Assembly (NCBI RefSeq): GCF_013377275.1
Contig: NZ_CP016615.1
Coordinates: 1,055,001 to 1,119,000 of the forward strand
Direction of reading: 5' to 3'
DNA: 64,000 nt
DNA from: Vespertiliibacter pulmonis
Lineage (GTDB): Bacteria; Pseudomonadota; Gammaproteobacteria; Enterobacterales; Pasteurellaceae
The notes under the pieces are model-generated. The model did no database searches, was not told the DNA's origin, and saw only the letters and a program-made list of their open reading frames with translations. Both the position numbers and the translations under genes were made by a program. Below are positions 9,967 through 20,800 of the stretch, piece by piece; the first letter of the stretch is position 1; the number at the start of each line of letters is the position of its first letter.

Positions 9967-9982
9967 TGTGATCTTATTCACA
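9967..9982 (-). promoter_or_regulatory. CRP (cAMP receptor protein) site upstream of ald
   Basis: TGTGA-TCTTAT-TCACA is a perfect match to the CRP consensus TGTGA-N6-TCACA. The centre is 9974.5. A minus-strand -10-like TATACC at 9921-9926 would start transcription near 9914, putting CRP at about -61, the class I activation position. No good -35 element is seen, as is usual for CRP-dependent promoters. Confidence 0.7.
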
Positions 9983-10095
9983 CATTAGAAAACCTTACTG
10001 TAATTGATAGATTGAGAGTTATACTAAATGAAAATCCCTTGAGCTAAGGGAAGTTAAAGCATAGAATGTGAGCTTTTCACTATTAGCTATCTGCA

Positions 10096-10701
10096 ATGCA
10101 AACAAGCCCATTACTTGAAAATTTAATTGAATCTTTACGAGCTCTGCCAGGTGTTGGCCCGAAATCGGCACAGCGAATGGCATATCATCTTTTACAGCGT
10201 AATCGTAAAGGTGGGATTGCATTGTCTAAAGCCTTAAATGAAGCAATGACACACATCGGGCATTGCAAATCTTGCCGAACGTTTACTGAAGAAGAAGAAT
10301 GCTCTATTTGCAAAAATTACCGCCGACAATTGAGTGGTCAGTTGTGTGTGGTTGAGATGCCCGCAGATATTCAAGCGATTGAGCAAACAGGACAGTTTTC
10401 AGGACGCTATTTTGTGCTGATGGGACATCTGTCTCCTCTAGATGGTATAGGCCCTCGTGAAATTGGGTTAGATCTTCTACAACAGCGGTTGGAACAGGAA
10501 TCTTTTCACGAAGTTATTCTTGCCACTAATCCAACAATTGAAGGTGATGCAACAGCGAATTACATTGCAGAAATGTGTTTGGTACATAATATTAAGGTAA
10601 CTCGTATTGCTCACGGTATTCCTGTTGGCGGAGAACTAGAAATGGTTGATGGCACAACGCTTTCTCACTCATTTGTGGGACGTAGAGATATTCAATTATA
10701 G
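10096..10701 (+). CDS. recR: Recombination mediator protein RecR
   Basis: RecR works with RecO (and RecF) to load RecA on gapped DNA. The 201 residues equal the E. coli length. The helix-hairpin-helix region ([18 protein letters not shown]), the four-cysteine zinc motif (CKSC...CSIC at about 57-72) and the Toprim domain ([12 protein letters not shown] onward, ending in GRRDIQL) are all present. In many bacteria it follows dnaX-ybaB; here it stands alone between ald and typA. The ribosome binding site is weak. Confidence 0.96.
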   Translation: MQTSPLLENLIESLRALPGVGPKSAQRMAYHLLQRNRKGGIALSKALNEAMTHIGHCKSCRTFTEEEECSICKNYRRQLSGQLCVVEMPADIQAIEQTGQFSGRYFVLMGHLSPLDGIGPREIGLDLLQQRLEQESFHEVILATNPTIEGDATANYIAEMCLVHNIKVTRIAHGIPVGGELEMVDGTTLSHSFVGRRDIQL

Positions 10702-10763
10702 GTTTTGCAAATTTTTACACAGATCTCACCGCTTATTTCCTAGCCGATAAAGAGAAAAATCGG

Positions 10764-10802
10764 TATAATTGCCTCCTTTTGTAAATTGTGATCTTAATCA
10801 CA
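10764..10802 (+). promoter_or_regulatory. TATAAT element and perfect CRP site upstream of typA
   Basis: TATAAT lies at 10764-10769. TGTGA-TCTTAA-TCACA at 10787-10802 fully matches the CRP consensus. If the TATAAT is the -10 element, CRP would sit about 18 bases downstream of the start and repress. If a downstream TTATAC (10858-10863) is used, CRP sits near -75 and could activate. The sequence alone does not decide. Confidence 0.6.
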
Positions 10803-10896
10803 TTTCCAAGATTTCGTAGAGTGAGCCGTGTGGCTTGCTTTTATCTCTTTGAATAGGTTATACCTGTTCTCTAAACTTTATAAATAAGAACTTTCA

Positions 10897-12744
10897 ATGC
10901 AAAAAATAGATACAAATAAATTGCGTAACATCGCAATCATTGCACACGTTGACCATGGTAAAACGACACTTGTTGATAAATTACTTAAACTTTCAGGCAC
11001 ATTAGATACCAGTCGTGGTGATGCAGATGAGCGTGTAATGGATTCTAACGATCTTGAAAAAGAGCGTGGCATTACCATTTTAGCGAAGAATACTGCAATT
11101 AACTGGAACGGCTATCGTATCAATATTGTAGATACGCCAGGACACGCAGACTTCGGTGGTGAAGTAGAACGTGTATTATCGATGGTCGATTCTGTATTAT
11201 TAGTCGTTGATGCGTTTGATGGCCCAATGCCACAAACACGTTTTGTAACTCAAAAAGCATTTGCACACGGATTAAAACCGATTGTGGTTATCAATAAAGT
11301 TGATCGCCCAGGAGCAAGACCTGACTGGGTAGTGGATCAGGTATTTGATTTATTCGTAAATTTAGGGGCAACTGATGAACAGCTTGATTTCCCAATTATT
11401 TATGCTTCAGCATTAAATGGTGTGGCAGGTCTTGAGCACGAAGAGCTTGCACCAAATATGGATCCACTTTTTGAGGCGATTGTAAAATATGTTTCTCCCC
11501 CAGATGTAGAACAAGATGCATCGTTCCAAATGCAGATTTCACAGCTTGATTACAGCAAATATTTAGGTGTAATCGGTATTGGGCGTATTAAACGTGGTAC
11601 GGTTAAACCAAATCAACCGGTTACAGTGATTGATAGTGAAGGGAACGCTCGTAATGGTCGTATTGGACAAGTATTAGGGCATCTTGGTTTACAACGTTAT
11701 GAAGCCACAGAAGCTTATGCCGGTGATATTATTGCGATTACTGGTTTAGGTGAGTTAAATATTTCAGATACGCTATGTGATATTAATAATGTAGAAGCGT
11801 TGCCACCATTATCTGTTGATGAACCAACTGTAACCATGTTTTTCTGTGTAAATACTTCGCCGTTCTGTGGGCAAGAAGGGAAATTTGTAACTTCTCGTCA
11901 AATTCTAGAGCGTTTGAAAAAAGAGCTTGTACATAACGTTGCATTGCGTGTAGAAGAAACTGATGACTCTGATGTATTTAGTGTCTCAGGCCGTGGTGAA
12001 TTGCATTTGTCGGTATTGATTGAAAATATGCGTCGTGAAGGATATGAGCTTGCAGTATCTCGTCCGAAAGTAATTTTCAAAGAGATTGATGGTCGTAAAC
12101 AAGAGCCATTTGAACAGGTTACGATTGATATTGAAGAGCAGCATCAAGGTGCAGTAATGGAAGCATTAGGTATTCGTAAAGGTGAAGTGCGTGATATGAT
12201 GCCAGATGGTAAAGGACGTACTCGTTTAGAATATATTATTCCAAGCCGTGGTTTAATTGGTTTCCGTAATGAATTTATGACAATGACTTCAGGAACGGGA
12301 TTACTTTACTCTAGTTTTAGTCATTATGATGATGTAAAAGCAGGTGAAATAGGTCAGCGTGTTAATGGCGTGTTAATTTCAAATGGCACAGGTAAAGCTC
12401 TTGCTTACTCACTTTATGCTCTTCAAGATCGTGGTAAATTAATGATTGATCACGGTGTTGAAATTTATGAAGGCCAAGTAATCGGTATTCATAGCCGTTC
12501 AAACGATTTAACAGTAAATGCGTTAGAAGGGAAGAAATTAACCAATATGCGTGCTTCAGGAAAAGATGATGCTTTAACTCTGACAACACCAGTTAAATTT
12601 ACTTTAGAACAAGCGCTAGAGTTTATTGATGATGATGAGTTAGTAGAAGTAACGCCTGCTTCAGTACGTGTCCGTAAGAAATTATTGACCGAAGTAGAAC
12701 GTAAACGTGCAAGCCGTACGACAAGTAGTACTAGCACACGATAA
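10897..12744 (+). CDS. typA: Ribosome-associated GTPase TypA/BipA
   Basis: This translational GTPase of the EF-G family helps 50S assembly and acts in stress and cold adaptation. The 615 residues include G1 AHVDHGKTT (about 17-25), G2/G3 with the ERGITI and DTPGHADF segments, and G4 NKVD. Domain II, the EF-G-like domains and the BipA-specific C-terminal domain follow, ending in a Lys/Arg/Ser/Thr-rich tail. The start is the first ATG; its ribosome binding site is poor. A hairpin terminator follows directly. Confidence 0.96.
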   Translation: MQKIDTNKLRNIAIIAHVDHGKTTLVDKLLKLSGTLDTSRGDADERVMDSNDLEKERGITILAKNTAINWNGYRINIVDTPGHADFGGEVERVLSMVDSVLLVVDAFDGPMPQTRFVTQKAFAHGLKPIVVINKVDRPGARPDWVVDQVFDLFVNLGATDEQLDFPIIYASALNGVAGLEHEELAPNMDPLFEAIVKYVSPPDVEQDASFQMQISQLDYSKYLGVIGIGRIKRGTVKPNQPVTVIDSEGNARNGRIGQVLGHLGLQRYEATEAYAGDIIAITGLGELNISDTLCDINNVEALPPLSVDEPTVTMFFCVNTSPFCGQEGKFVTSRQILERLKKELVHNVALRVEETDDSDVFSVSGRGELHLSVLIENMRREGYELAVSRPKVIFKEIDGRKQEPFEQVTIDIEEQHQGAVMEALGIRKGEVRDMMPDGKGRTRLEYIIPSRGLIGFRNEFMTMTSGTGLLYSSFSHYDDVKAGEIGQRVNGVLISNGTGKALAYSLYALQDRGKLMIDHGVEIYEGQVIGIHSRSNDLTVNALEGKKLTNMRASGKDDALTLTTPVKFTLEQALEFIDDDELVEVTPASVRVRKKLLTEVERKRASRTTSSTSTR

Positions 12745-12749
12745 TGTTA

Positions 12750-12776
12750 AAAAGCCTGCATAAAGCAGGCTTTTTT
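12750..12776 (+). terminator. Rho-independent terminator of typA
   Basis: A 10-bp stem (AAAAGCCTGC / GCAGGCTTTT) with loop ATAAA is followed by a T run. Confidence 0.93.
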
Positions 12777-12867
12777 GTAAGTAGTAAGATTGTATCCACT
12801 TATCGTAAATTTTTGTTAGAATTTAACCGCTTGTAAATGATTTTTAATTAATAAAAAGGAAGAACGT

Positions 12868-13131
12868 ATGTATGTAGAAATTTTCGGGCGTATGACTTGC
12901 CCATATTGCGTAAAAGCAAAACAGTTAGCAGAAAAAATGAAAGCGGAGTTGCCGGATTTTGATTTCGAGTTTATTGATATGGAAGTAAAAGGAATATCAA
13001 AAGCGGATCTAGAGCCTCGTGTAGGTAAGCCAGTTGCGACAGTTCCTCAGGTATTTTTAGATAACGAACATATTGGCGGGTATTCAGATTTTGCTCCTGT
13101 AGTTCAAGCAAAATTTGGCATTACTTTGTAA
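12868..13131 (+). CDS. grxA: Glutaredoxin 1
   Basis: This small cytoplasmic glutathione-dependent disulfide reductase donates electrons to class Ia ribonucleotide reductase and is a classical OxyR target. The 87 residues show the redox motif CPYC (C11, C14), the TVPQVF cis-proline segment and the GGYSDF glutathione-binding loop, matching GrxA in length. The start follows AAGGAAG. An uptake signal sequence (AACCGCTTGTAA) lies just upstream. A strong terminator follows. Confidence 0.95.
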   Translation: MYVEIFGRMTCPYCVKAKQLAEKMKAELPDFDFEFIDMEVKGISKADLEPRVGKPVATVPQVFLDNEHIGGYSDFAPVVQAKFGITL

Positions 13132-13161
13132 TGTATTTTGAACGATTAATAGCGTGATGTA

Positions 13162-13190
13162 AAAAGGCAGGATTATAGTCCTGCCTTTTG
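13162..13190. terminator. Terminator between grxA and the small adhesin gene
   Basis: An 11-bp stem (AAAAGGCAGGA / TCCTGCCTTTT) with a 6-base loop has A and T runs on either side, so it can serve both convergent genes. Confidence 0.9.
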
Positions 13191-13223
13191 TTATGCGTTA
13201 GTTAAGTGAATTTATATCAGAAA

Positions 13224-14450
13224 TTACCACTCGTAGTTCACGCCTACATTGTAAGAGACGGCACTGTGTTTATTCGTACTTACAGCAATGCCTGCTTTTG
13301 TTGCAACATTTTCATTGAAACGGTAGCCAGTACCTAATGCAAGTGCGGTATTTGATTGATACCCGCCGACTGCTGCAGTGATATTTGCTTTTCCGACGCT
13401 ATATGGTTGAAATAAACCAGTTAATGCAGCTTGTGTTGCTAAACCTTTGCGCATTTTTTTATCGAGTTTATTCACTCGATTATCTAAGTTTTGAATATGT
13501 GCGGTATTATTGCGTGTTTGTTTTTTTACGGTTTCTATATGGGTGGCATTATTCCGGACTAAGTTTTCTACACGATTGATGTGAGCAACATCTGCTTTAT
13601 TTACTAAATCGCTTTTTTCAGCTTTACGCTCAATTAAATTATCAATATTTGCTTTGTTAGCCGTGATATTACTTGTATTTTTGGTCACTTGATGATTAAC
13701 TTGATTGAGTTGGGCAATATCTGCTTTATTTACTAAATCGCTTTTTTCAGCTTTACGCTCAATTAAATTATCAATATTTGCTTTGTTAGCTGTGATATTG
13801 CTTGTATTTTTGGTCACTTGATGATTAACTTGATTGAGTTGGGCAATATCTGCTTTATTTTCTAAATCTATTTTTTCAGCTTTACGTTCAATTAAATCTT
13901 CAATGCTATTCGCATGGTTATGCAAAACTTCACTATGTTCATCTAGTTGTTGATCATGTTGAGTAAGCGTATCGGTGTTTTGCTTTAATACATCATTATG
14001 ATTCATAAGTAGATCATGTTGTTGAGTTATCGCATTATAATGAGCTGTAATCTGTTCATTGTGCTTTGTAATAGAGTTAAGTGTTTTTTCGTTTATTGTA
14101 TTAGTATCAGCAATAAATGCATTAACGTCTTCAACGTTTGCTTGCAATGTTTGGATGTGGTCAGCGTGGTTTTGAAGTACTTCTTTGTTATCAATAATTT
14201 CTGCTTCGTGAATTCTAAGTTCTTTTTCATGTTCAAGAAGTGCATTTTCATGAGTAATAATCTGAGCTTCAGCGGCTTCAATATGATTAATACTATCATC
14301 TAATACTTCATTAATATCATTTAAAACGTCTTCTATAGTAGCTTCCTGCCCTTCTTGCCCATTATTATCAGCAAATATGCTACCAGATGTTAAAGCAGAA
14401 AGTAAAAATAATGCCGTAGTTGCCATTGAGTGTTTTTTTTGTAATTTCAT
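13224..14450 (-). CDS. Short coiled-coil trimeric autotransporter (YadA-anchor) adhesin
   Basis: This is a secreted surface protein of the type Vc family. After a signal peptide ([17 protein letters not shown]..., cleavage near IFA-DNN), almost the whole passenger is predicted coiled coil with no globular head: an N-terminal His/Glu-rich stretch, then near-identical 43-residue repeats. The C-terminal ~75 residues form the YadA-like membrane anchor, ending in the usual aromatic-rich strand NVGVNYEW. I chose the ATG at 14450, 6 bases after GGAG, over a TTG at 14462. It diverges from the giant adhesin gene, with 407 bases between them. Its ligand is not recognisable. It could be a binding adhesin or a stalk-only structural fibre. 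Confidence 0.88.
   Translation of the reverse strand: MKLQKKHSMATTALFLLSALTSGSIFADNNGQEGQEATIEDVLNDINEVLDDSINHIEAAEAQIITHENALLEHEKELRIHEAEIIDNKEVLQNHADHIQTLQANVEDVNAFIADTNTINEKTLNSITKHNEQITAHYNAITQQHDLLMNHNDVLKQNTDTLTQHDQQLDEHSEVLHNHANSIEDLIERKAEKIDLENKADIAQLNQVNHQVTKNTSNITANKANIDNLIERKAEKSDLVNKADIAQLNQVNHQVTKNTSNITANKANIDNLIERKAEKSDLVNKADVAHINRVENLVRNNATHIETVKKQTRNNTAHIQNLDNRVNKLDKKMRKGLATQAALTGLFQPYSVGKANITAAVGGYQSNTALALGTGYRFNENVATKAGIAVSTNKHSAVSYNVGVNYEW
13591..13977 (-). repeat. 129-bp in-frame tandem repeats in the small adhesin
   Basis: The marker TCTGCTTTAT recurs at 13591, 13720 and 13849, exactly 129 bases (43 codons) apart. The first two units differ by only a few bases; the third is diverged at its far end. 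Each unit encodes a coiled-coil segment with [17 protein letters not shown] and [19 protein letters not shown]. Confidence 0.9.
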
Positions 14451-14857
14451 GATGAACTCCAAATAATTGGTGAATGTATGTGCTATATATTCTTAAATAC
14501 ATAACGATTTTACATTCTAGGGCAATATATTTACTTATACAAGTTAAACGTGAAAAAGGCTTACATAATCCATATCATTTTTAAGTTTTATCGTTAGATT
14601 GAGAAATAATTTACGTTGTTTAGAGATTAGCATGTCGAGTTATGTTTAGTTTTGTAAATATTGAAGTGAATTAGAGGAATAAAAGGAACTCATTCATTTA
14701 GCTTTATATTTATATTTATTTAATTATGTGATTGAATAGTAAAACTAATATAAACATAGATGAGATTTCTAACTACTTTTGTTAAAAAAGTGTATCTTTT
14801 TTTGTGTTTTCTATATAATGGTCACTTTTCGACCCTTTATCATTAAGGATAATATTT
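14451..14857. promoter_or_regulatory. Divergent promoter region of the two adhesin genes
   Basis: This is about 400 bases of AT-rich DNA without a gene. For the giant adhesin, TATAAT at 14814-14819 is a good -10 element, and AAGGAT at 14845-14850 is its ribosome binding site. The small adhesin has GGAG just before its ATG. I saw no tetranucleotide or homopolymer tract long enough to suggest phase variation by slippage. Confidence 0.6.
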
Positions 14858-17800
14858 GTGAATAAAATATTTAGAGTAGTTTGGAATCAAGCTACACAAA
14901 CTTGGGTAGCTGTTTCTGAATTAGCTAAGGGGCGAGCTAAATCGTCTTCAAATTCAAAAGATAAGCAGAAATCAATCAATTTAAATAAAGCTTTATTGGC
15001 AACAAGCCTTTTATCTGTTGTAGGTGTATCTTCCAGTGTAATGGCGGAAGTCTCTACTTTAGGCACGCAAATAAAAACAGAAACAGCCTCTTTAGAGGGC
15101 AATGCACCACTTCTGGCATTTGGTGATGGTTCACTAGCTAAAGATGCTAATGCTATGGCACTAGGTAATCAAGCTACTGCGGATGGAGAAGGAACGCTTG
15201 CTTTAGGGAAACATGCTCACGCCTCAGGAAAAGGCGCAATGGTAATTGGATATAAATCCGTTACTCTTGCTCAAGATGCATTAGCATTTGGTAATGAAGC
15301 TATCGCTAATGCAAAAAATTCACTTGTTATTGGTAATAAATCTAATGCAACTGAAAAGCAAGCAGTTGCGATTGGTATTGGTACCAATGCGAATGGGGAT
15401 AATTCAGTTGCGCTAGGTTCGCAGGCCCATACTACAGGAAAACAAAGTATTGCATTTGGTGTTAAAGCAAATTCAACAGGAATACAATCTATTGCTTTTG
15501 GTGGCTTCGCTAATGCACTTGAAACAGCATCTATCGCATTTGGTAGTAATTCCAATTCTTCAGGGTATGCATCCGTTGCTCTTGGTCTTAGATCTCAAGC
15601 ATCGGCTAAGGATTCGATGGCTTTTGGAACAGACTCAGCTGCTACGGCAGTCGAGGCTATTGCAATCGGAAAAGGTGCAGAAGCTAAACAAGAGAATGCC
15701 TTGAGTCTTGGTAGAGGAGCTATTGTTAATAACCCAAATGGTGTTGCAATTGGTTCAAACTCAGTAGATAGAGCAGCTGTTCCAACGTCTTCAGCTACAG
15801 TAAATGGAATTGTTTATGAGGGATTTAAAGGAAATAACCCTACATCTGTCGTATCTATTGGTTCGGAAGGCAATGAGCGCCAATTAGTCAACGTTGCTGC
15901 AGGGCAAATTAGTTCTAAGAGTACCGATGCGATCAATGGATCACAGCTTTACCTAGTTGCTAATGAAGCGGCAAAACATACAACAGTAAATGGTACAGGG
16001 CCTATTAAAATTGAAACAGGGGTAAATAATAGTGGCGGTAAAAACTATGAAGTCTCAGTTGAGACTGCACCTGTTACAGCAAACCCTGCGGGCAACATTA
16101 TTATACCAACAGATAAAGATTCGCTAATTACCGCTGAAAATGTAGCAAAAGCGATTAATGCCTCTGGTTGGATTGTGAAAGCAAATGGTGATAATGCAAC
16201 GGGTAGCAGTAATCAAACTGTTCATCCGGGCGATCAAGTTGTATTTGAAGCTGGCAAAAATATGAAGTTAGAGCAAAATGGCTCAACTTTTGTATATAAA
16301 ACTGCGGATGATGTTTCATTTAACAATGTAACAGCAACTAATAAAATTGGTATTGATAATGGTCCATCATTATCTCCAACAGGTATTGATGCGGCAGGCA
16401 AACCAATTACGAATGTTGCTAATGGCACGAATGGTACAGATGCGGTTAATTTAAGCCAATTAAATGCAAGTAAAGCCAATGTTGTTGCAGGTACAAATAT
16501 TCACGATGTTGCAAAAAACACTGATGCAAACGGCACAACCTATACAATTAATGCAAATGGCACGACTGTTGCAAATGGCTCAGATAAAATTGCTGTAACA
16601 TCTTCACAAGAAGCAAATAATACAACTAAATATACGGTTGATTTATCACAATCTGCAAAAGATGATATTCAAAAAGGTGTTGATGCAAATACGACCGTAA
16701 GTACCAAAGGTTTAACTTTTAATGGTGATTCAGGTACAACGGGTATTAAAAAGCTAGGTGATACTGTTAATGTAACAGGCGATAGTAATATTGAAACTGT
16801 TGCTAATGGTGATGGCGTACAAATCAAGCTGAAGAAAGACGTTAATTTAACGAATGAAGGTAGCTTAAATGTTGGTCCAGTGACGATCAATAAAGATGGT
16901 ATCAATGCAGGTGATAAGCCAATTACTCATGTTGCTAATGGTACAAATGGCACAGATGCGGTTAATTTAAATCAGTTAAATGCGTCAAAATCTAATGTAA
17001 CGGGTACAGGCCCAATTAATGTTACGGCAAGTGATAATGCAGATGGTAGCAAAACGTACACGGTTGCAGCGAATACCACTAATTTATCGCCTAATGCAAG
17101 CAAACCGGGTGCAATTACCGAACCAACAGATAAAGATTCGCTAATTACCGCTGAAAATGTAGCAAAAGCGATTAATGCCTCTGGTTGGATTGTGAAAGCA
17201 AATGGTGATAATGCAACGGGTAGCAGTAATCAAACTGTTCATCCGGGCGATCAAGTTGTATTTGAAGCTGGTAAAAATATGAAGTTAGAGCAAAATGGCT
17301 CAACTTTTGTATATAAAACTGCGGATGATGTTTCATTTAACAATGTAACAGCAACTAATAAAATTGGTATTGATAATGGTCCATCATTATCTCCAACAGG
17401 TATTGATGCAGCAGGCAAACCAATTACGAATGTTGCTAATGGCACGAATGGTACAGATGCGGTTAATTTAAGCCAATTAAATGCAAGTAAAGCCAATGTT
17501 GTTGCAGGTACAAATATTCACGATGTTGCAAAAAACACTGATGCAAACGGCACAACCTATACAATTAATGCAAATGGCACGACTGTTGCAAATGGCTCAG
17601 ATAAAATTGCTGTAACATCTTCACAAGAAGCAAATAATACAACTAAATATACGGTTGATTTATCACAATCTGCAAAAGATGATATTCAAAAAGGTGTTGA
17701 TGCAAATACGACCGTAAGTACCAAAGGCTTAACTTTTAATGGTGATTCAGGTACAACGGGTATTAAAAAGCTAGGTGATACTGTTAATGTAACAGGCGAT

Positions 17801-20800
17801 AGTAATATTGAAACTGTTGCTAATGGTGATGGCGTACAAATCAAGCTGAAGAAAGACGTTAATTTAACGAATGAAGGTAGCTTAAATGTTGGTCCAGTGA
17901 CGATCAATAAAGATGGTATCAATGCAGGTGATAAGCCAATTACTCATGTTGCTAATGGTACAAATGGCACAGATGCGGTTAATTTAAATCAGTTAAATGC
18001 GTCAAAATCTAATGTAACGGGTACAGGCCCAATTAATGTTACGGCAAGTGATAATGCAGATGGTAGCAAAACGTACACGGTTGCAGCGAATACCACTAAT
18101 TTATCGCCTAATGCAAGCAAACCGGGTGCAATTACCGAACCAACAGATAAAGATTCGCTAATTACCGCTGAAAATGTAGCGAAAGCGATTAATGCTTCTG
18201 GTTGGATTGTGAAAGCAAATGGTGATAATGCAACGGGCAGCAGTGAGCAACCAGTTCACCCGGGCGATCAAGTTGTATTTGAAGCTGGTAAAAATATGAA
18301 GTTAGAGCAAAATGGCTCAACCTTTATATATAAAACAGCGGATAATGTAAGTTTCACTCATGTTAATGCAACTGATGGTGTTACTTTAGGTAATGATCCA
18401 GAGAAACCAGTCAATCTTACTGCGAAAGATGGTAATTTAAATGTTGCGGGTAAAGATAACGCACCAGTTAAAATTACGAACGTTGCAAATGGTACAGAGC
18501 CAAATGATGCGGTGAATTTCAGCCAGTTAAATAGCACGGTTGCTAACTCAGGCTTTAACTTAACATCAGCGAATAAAGGTGGTCAGACTGAAGATAAGGC
18601 TAAAAATGATGGCGATAAGCGTATCAATAACAATGAAACCTTTACGTTAGATGCAGGCAAAAACATCAAAATCACGCAAGTGAAAGATGGTTATGAAGTT
18701 GCGACAACAGATGAGTTAAATGCAACAAAAATAATCGTTGGCAAAGATGGTAAAGACGGAGCTAATGCGATTGCGATTGATGGTGTAAACGGCACAATCG
18801 GCATTAAAGGCGAAGACGGTAAAGATGCGATTGCAATCAATGGTAAAGACGGCACGATTGGCGTTAAAGGTGCAGATGGCAAAGACGGTGTTACTATTAA
18901 TGGTAAAGACGGTGCAATCGGCTTAAATGGCAAAGACGGCAAGTCAGCAAATATTACTGTTGCTTCAGGCAAAACGACGGTTGATCCAAAAGATAACGGT
19001 GCAAACATTACACGTATTGTTTATAAAGATGAGAACGGAAATCCACGTGAAGTAGCGACGATGGATGATGGTCTTAAATTTAAAGGCGATAATGACGCAG
19101 TGATTAATCGTACTTTAGGTTCACAGCTAAATATTACTGGTGGAGCAGACCAAGCTAAATTAGTTGATAACAATATCGGAGTTTACGGTGATGTTGCAAA
19201 CAATAGTTTAGTGGTTAAATTAGCGAAAGATATCAACTTAACGCCAAATGGTAGCGTAACGTTAGGCAACACTACGATTAATAATGATGGCTTAACGATT
19301 AAAGACGGTCCAAGCATTACTAAAGACGGTATCAATGCAGGTGATAAGCCGATTACGAATGTAACAGCAGGTACTAACGGTACGGATGCAGTAAATGTTG
19401 ATCAGTTAAAAGATGGCATTGCGAAGTCAGGCTTTAACTTAACATCAGCGAATAAAGGTGGTCAGATTGAAGATAAGGCTAAAAATGATGGCGATAAGCG
19501 TATCAATAACAATGAAACCTTTACGTTAGATGCAGGCAAAAACATCAAAATCACGCAAGTGAAAGATGGTTATGAAGTTGCGACAACAGATGAGTTAAAT
19601 GCAACAAAAATAATCGTTGGCAAAGATGGTAAAGACGGAGCTAATGCGATTGCGATTGATGGTGTAAACGGCACAATCGGCATTAAAGGCGAAGACGGTA
19701 AAGATGCGATTGCAATCAATGGTAAAGACGGCACGATTGGCGTTAAAGGTGCAGATGGCAAAGACGGTGTTACTATTAATGGTAAAGACGGTGCAATCGG
19801 CTTAAATGGCAAAGACGGCAAGTCAGCAAATATTACTGTTGCTTCAGGCAAAACGACGGTTGATCCAAAAGATAACGGTGCAAACATTACACGTATTGTT
19901 TATAAAGATGAGAACGGAAATCCACGTGAAGTAGCGACGATGGATGATGGTCTTAAATTTAAAGGCGATAATGACGCAGTGATTAATCGTACTTTAGGTT
20001 CACAGCTAAATATTACTGGTGGAGCAGACCAAGCTAAATTAGTTGATAACAATATCGGAGTTTACGGTGATGTTGCAAACAATAGTTTAGTGGTTAAATT
20101 AGCGAAAGATATCAACTTAACGCCAAATGGTAGCGTAACGTTAGGCAACACTACGATTAATAATGATGGCTTAACGATTAAAGACGGTCCAAGCATTACT
20201 AAAGACGGTATCAATGCAGGTGATAAGCCGATTACGAATGTAACAGCAGGTACTAACGGTACGGATGCAGTAAATGTTGATCAGTTAAAAGATGGCATTG
20301 CGAAGTCAGGCTTTAACTTAACATCAGCGAATAAAGGTGGTCAGATTGAAGATAAGGCTAAAAATGATGGCGATAAGCGTATCAATAACAATGAAACCTT
20401 TACGTTAGATGCAGGCAAAAACATCAAAATCACGCAAGTGAAAGATGGTTATGAAGTTGCGACAACAGATGAGTTAAATGCAACAAAAATAATCGTTGGC
20501 AAAGATGGTAAAGACGGAGCTAATGCGATTGCGATTGATGGTGTAAACGGCACAATCGGCATTAAAGGCGAAGACGGTAAAGATGCGATTGCAATCAATG
20601 GTAAAGACGGCACGATTGGCGTTAAAGGTGCAGATGGCAAAGACGGTGTTACTATTAATGGTAAAGACGGTGCAATCGGCTTAAATGGCAAAGACGGCAA
20701 GTCAGCAAATATTACTGTTGCTTCAGGCAAAACGACGGTTGATCCAAAAGATAACGGTGCAAACATTACACGTATTGTTTATAAAGATGAGAACGGAAAT

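Noticed and set aside
14463-14857. Search for a phase-variable repeat tract upstream of the adhesins
   Set aside because: Only short A/T runs (up to about 7-8 bases) are present; none is long enough to support slippage control.
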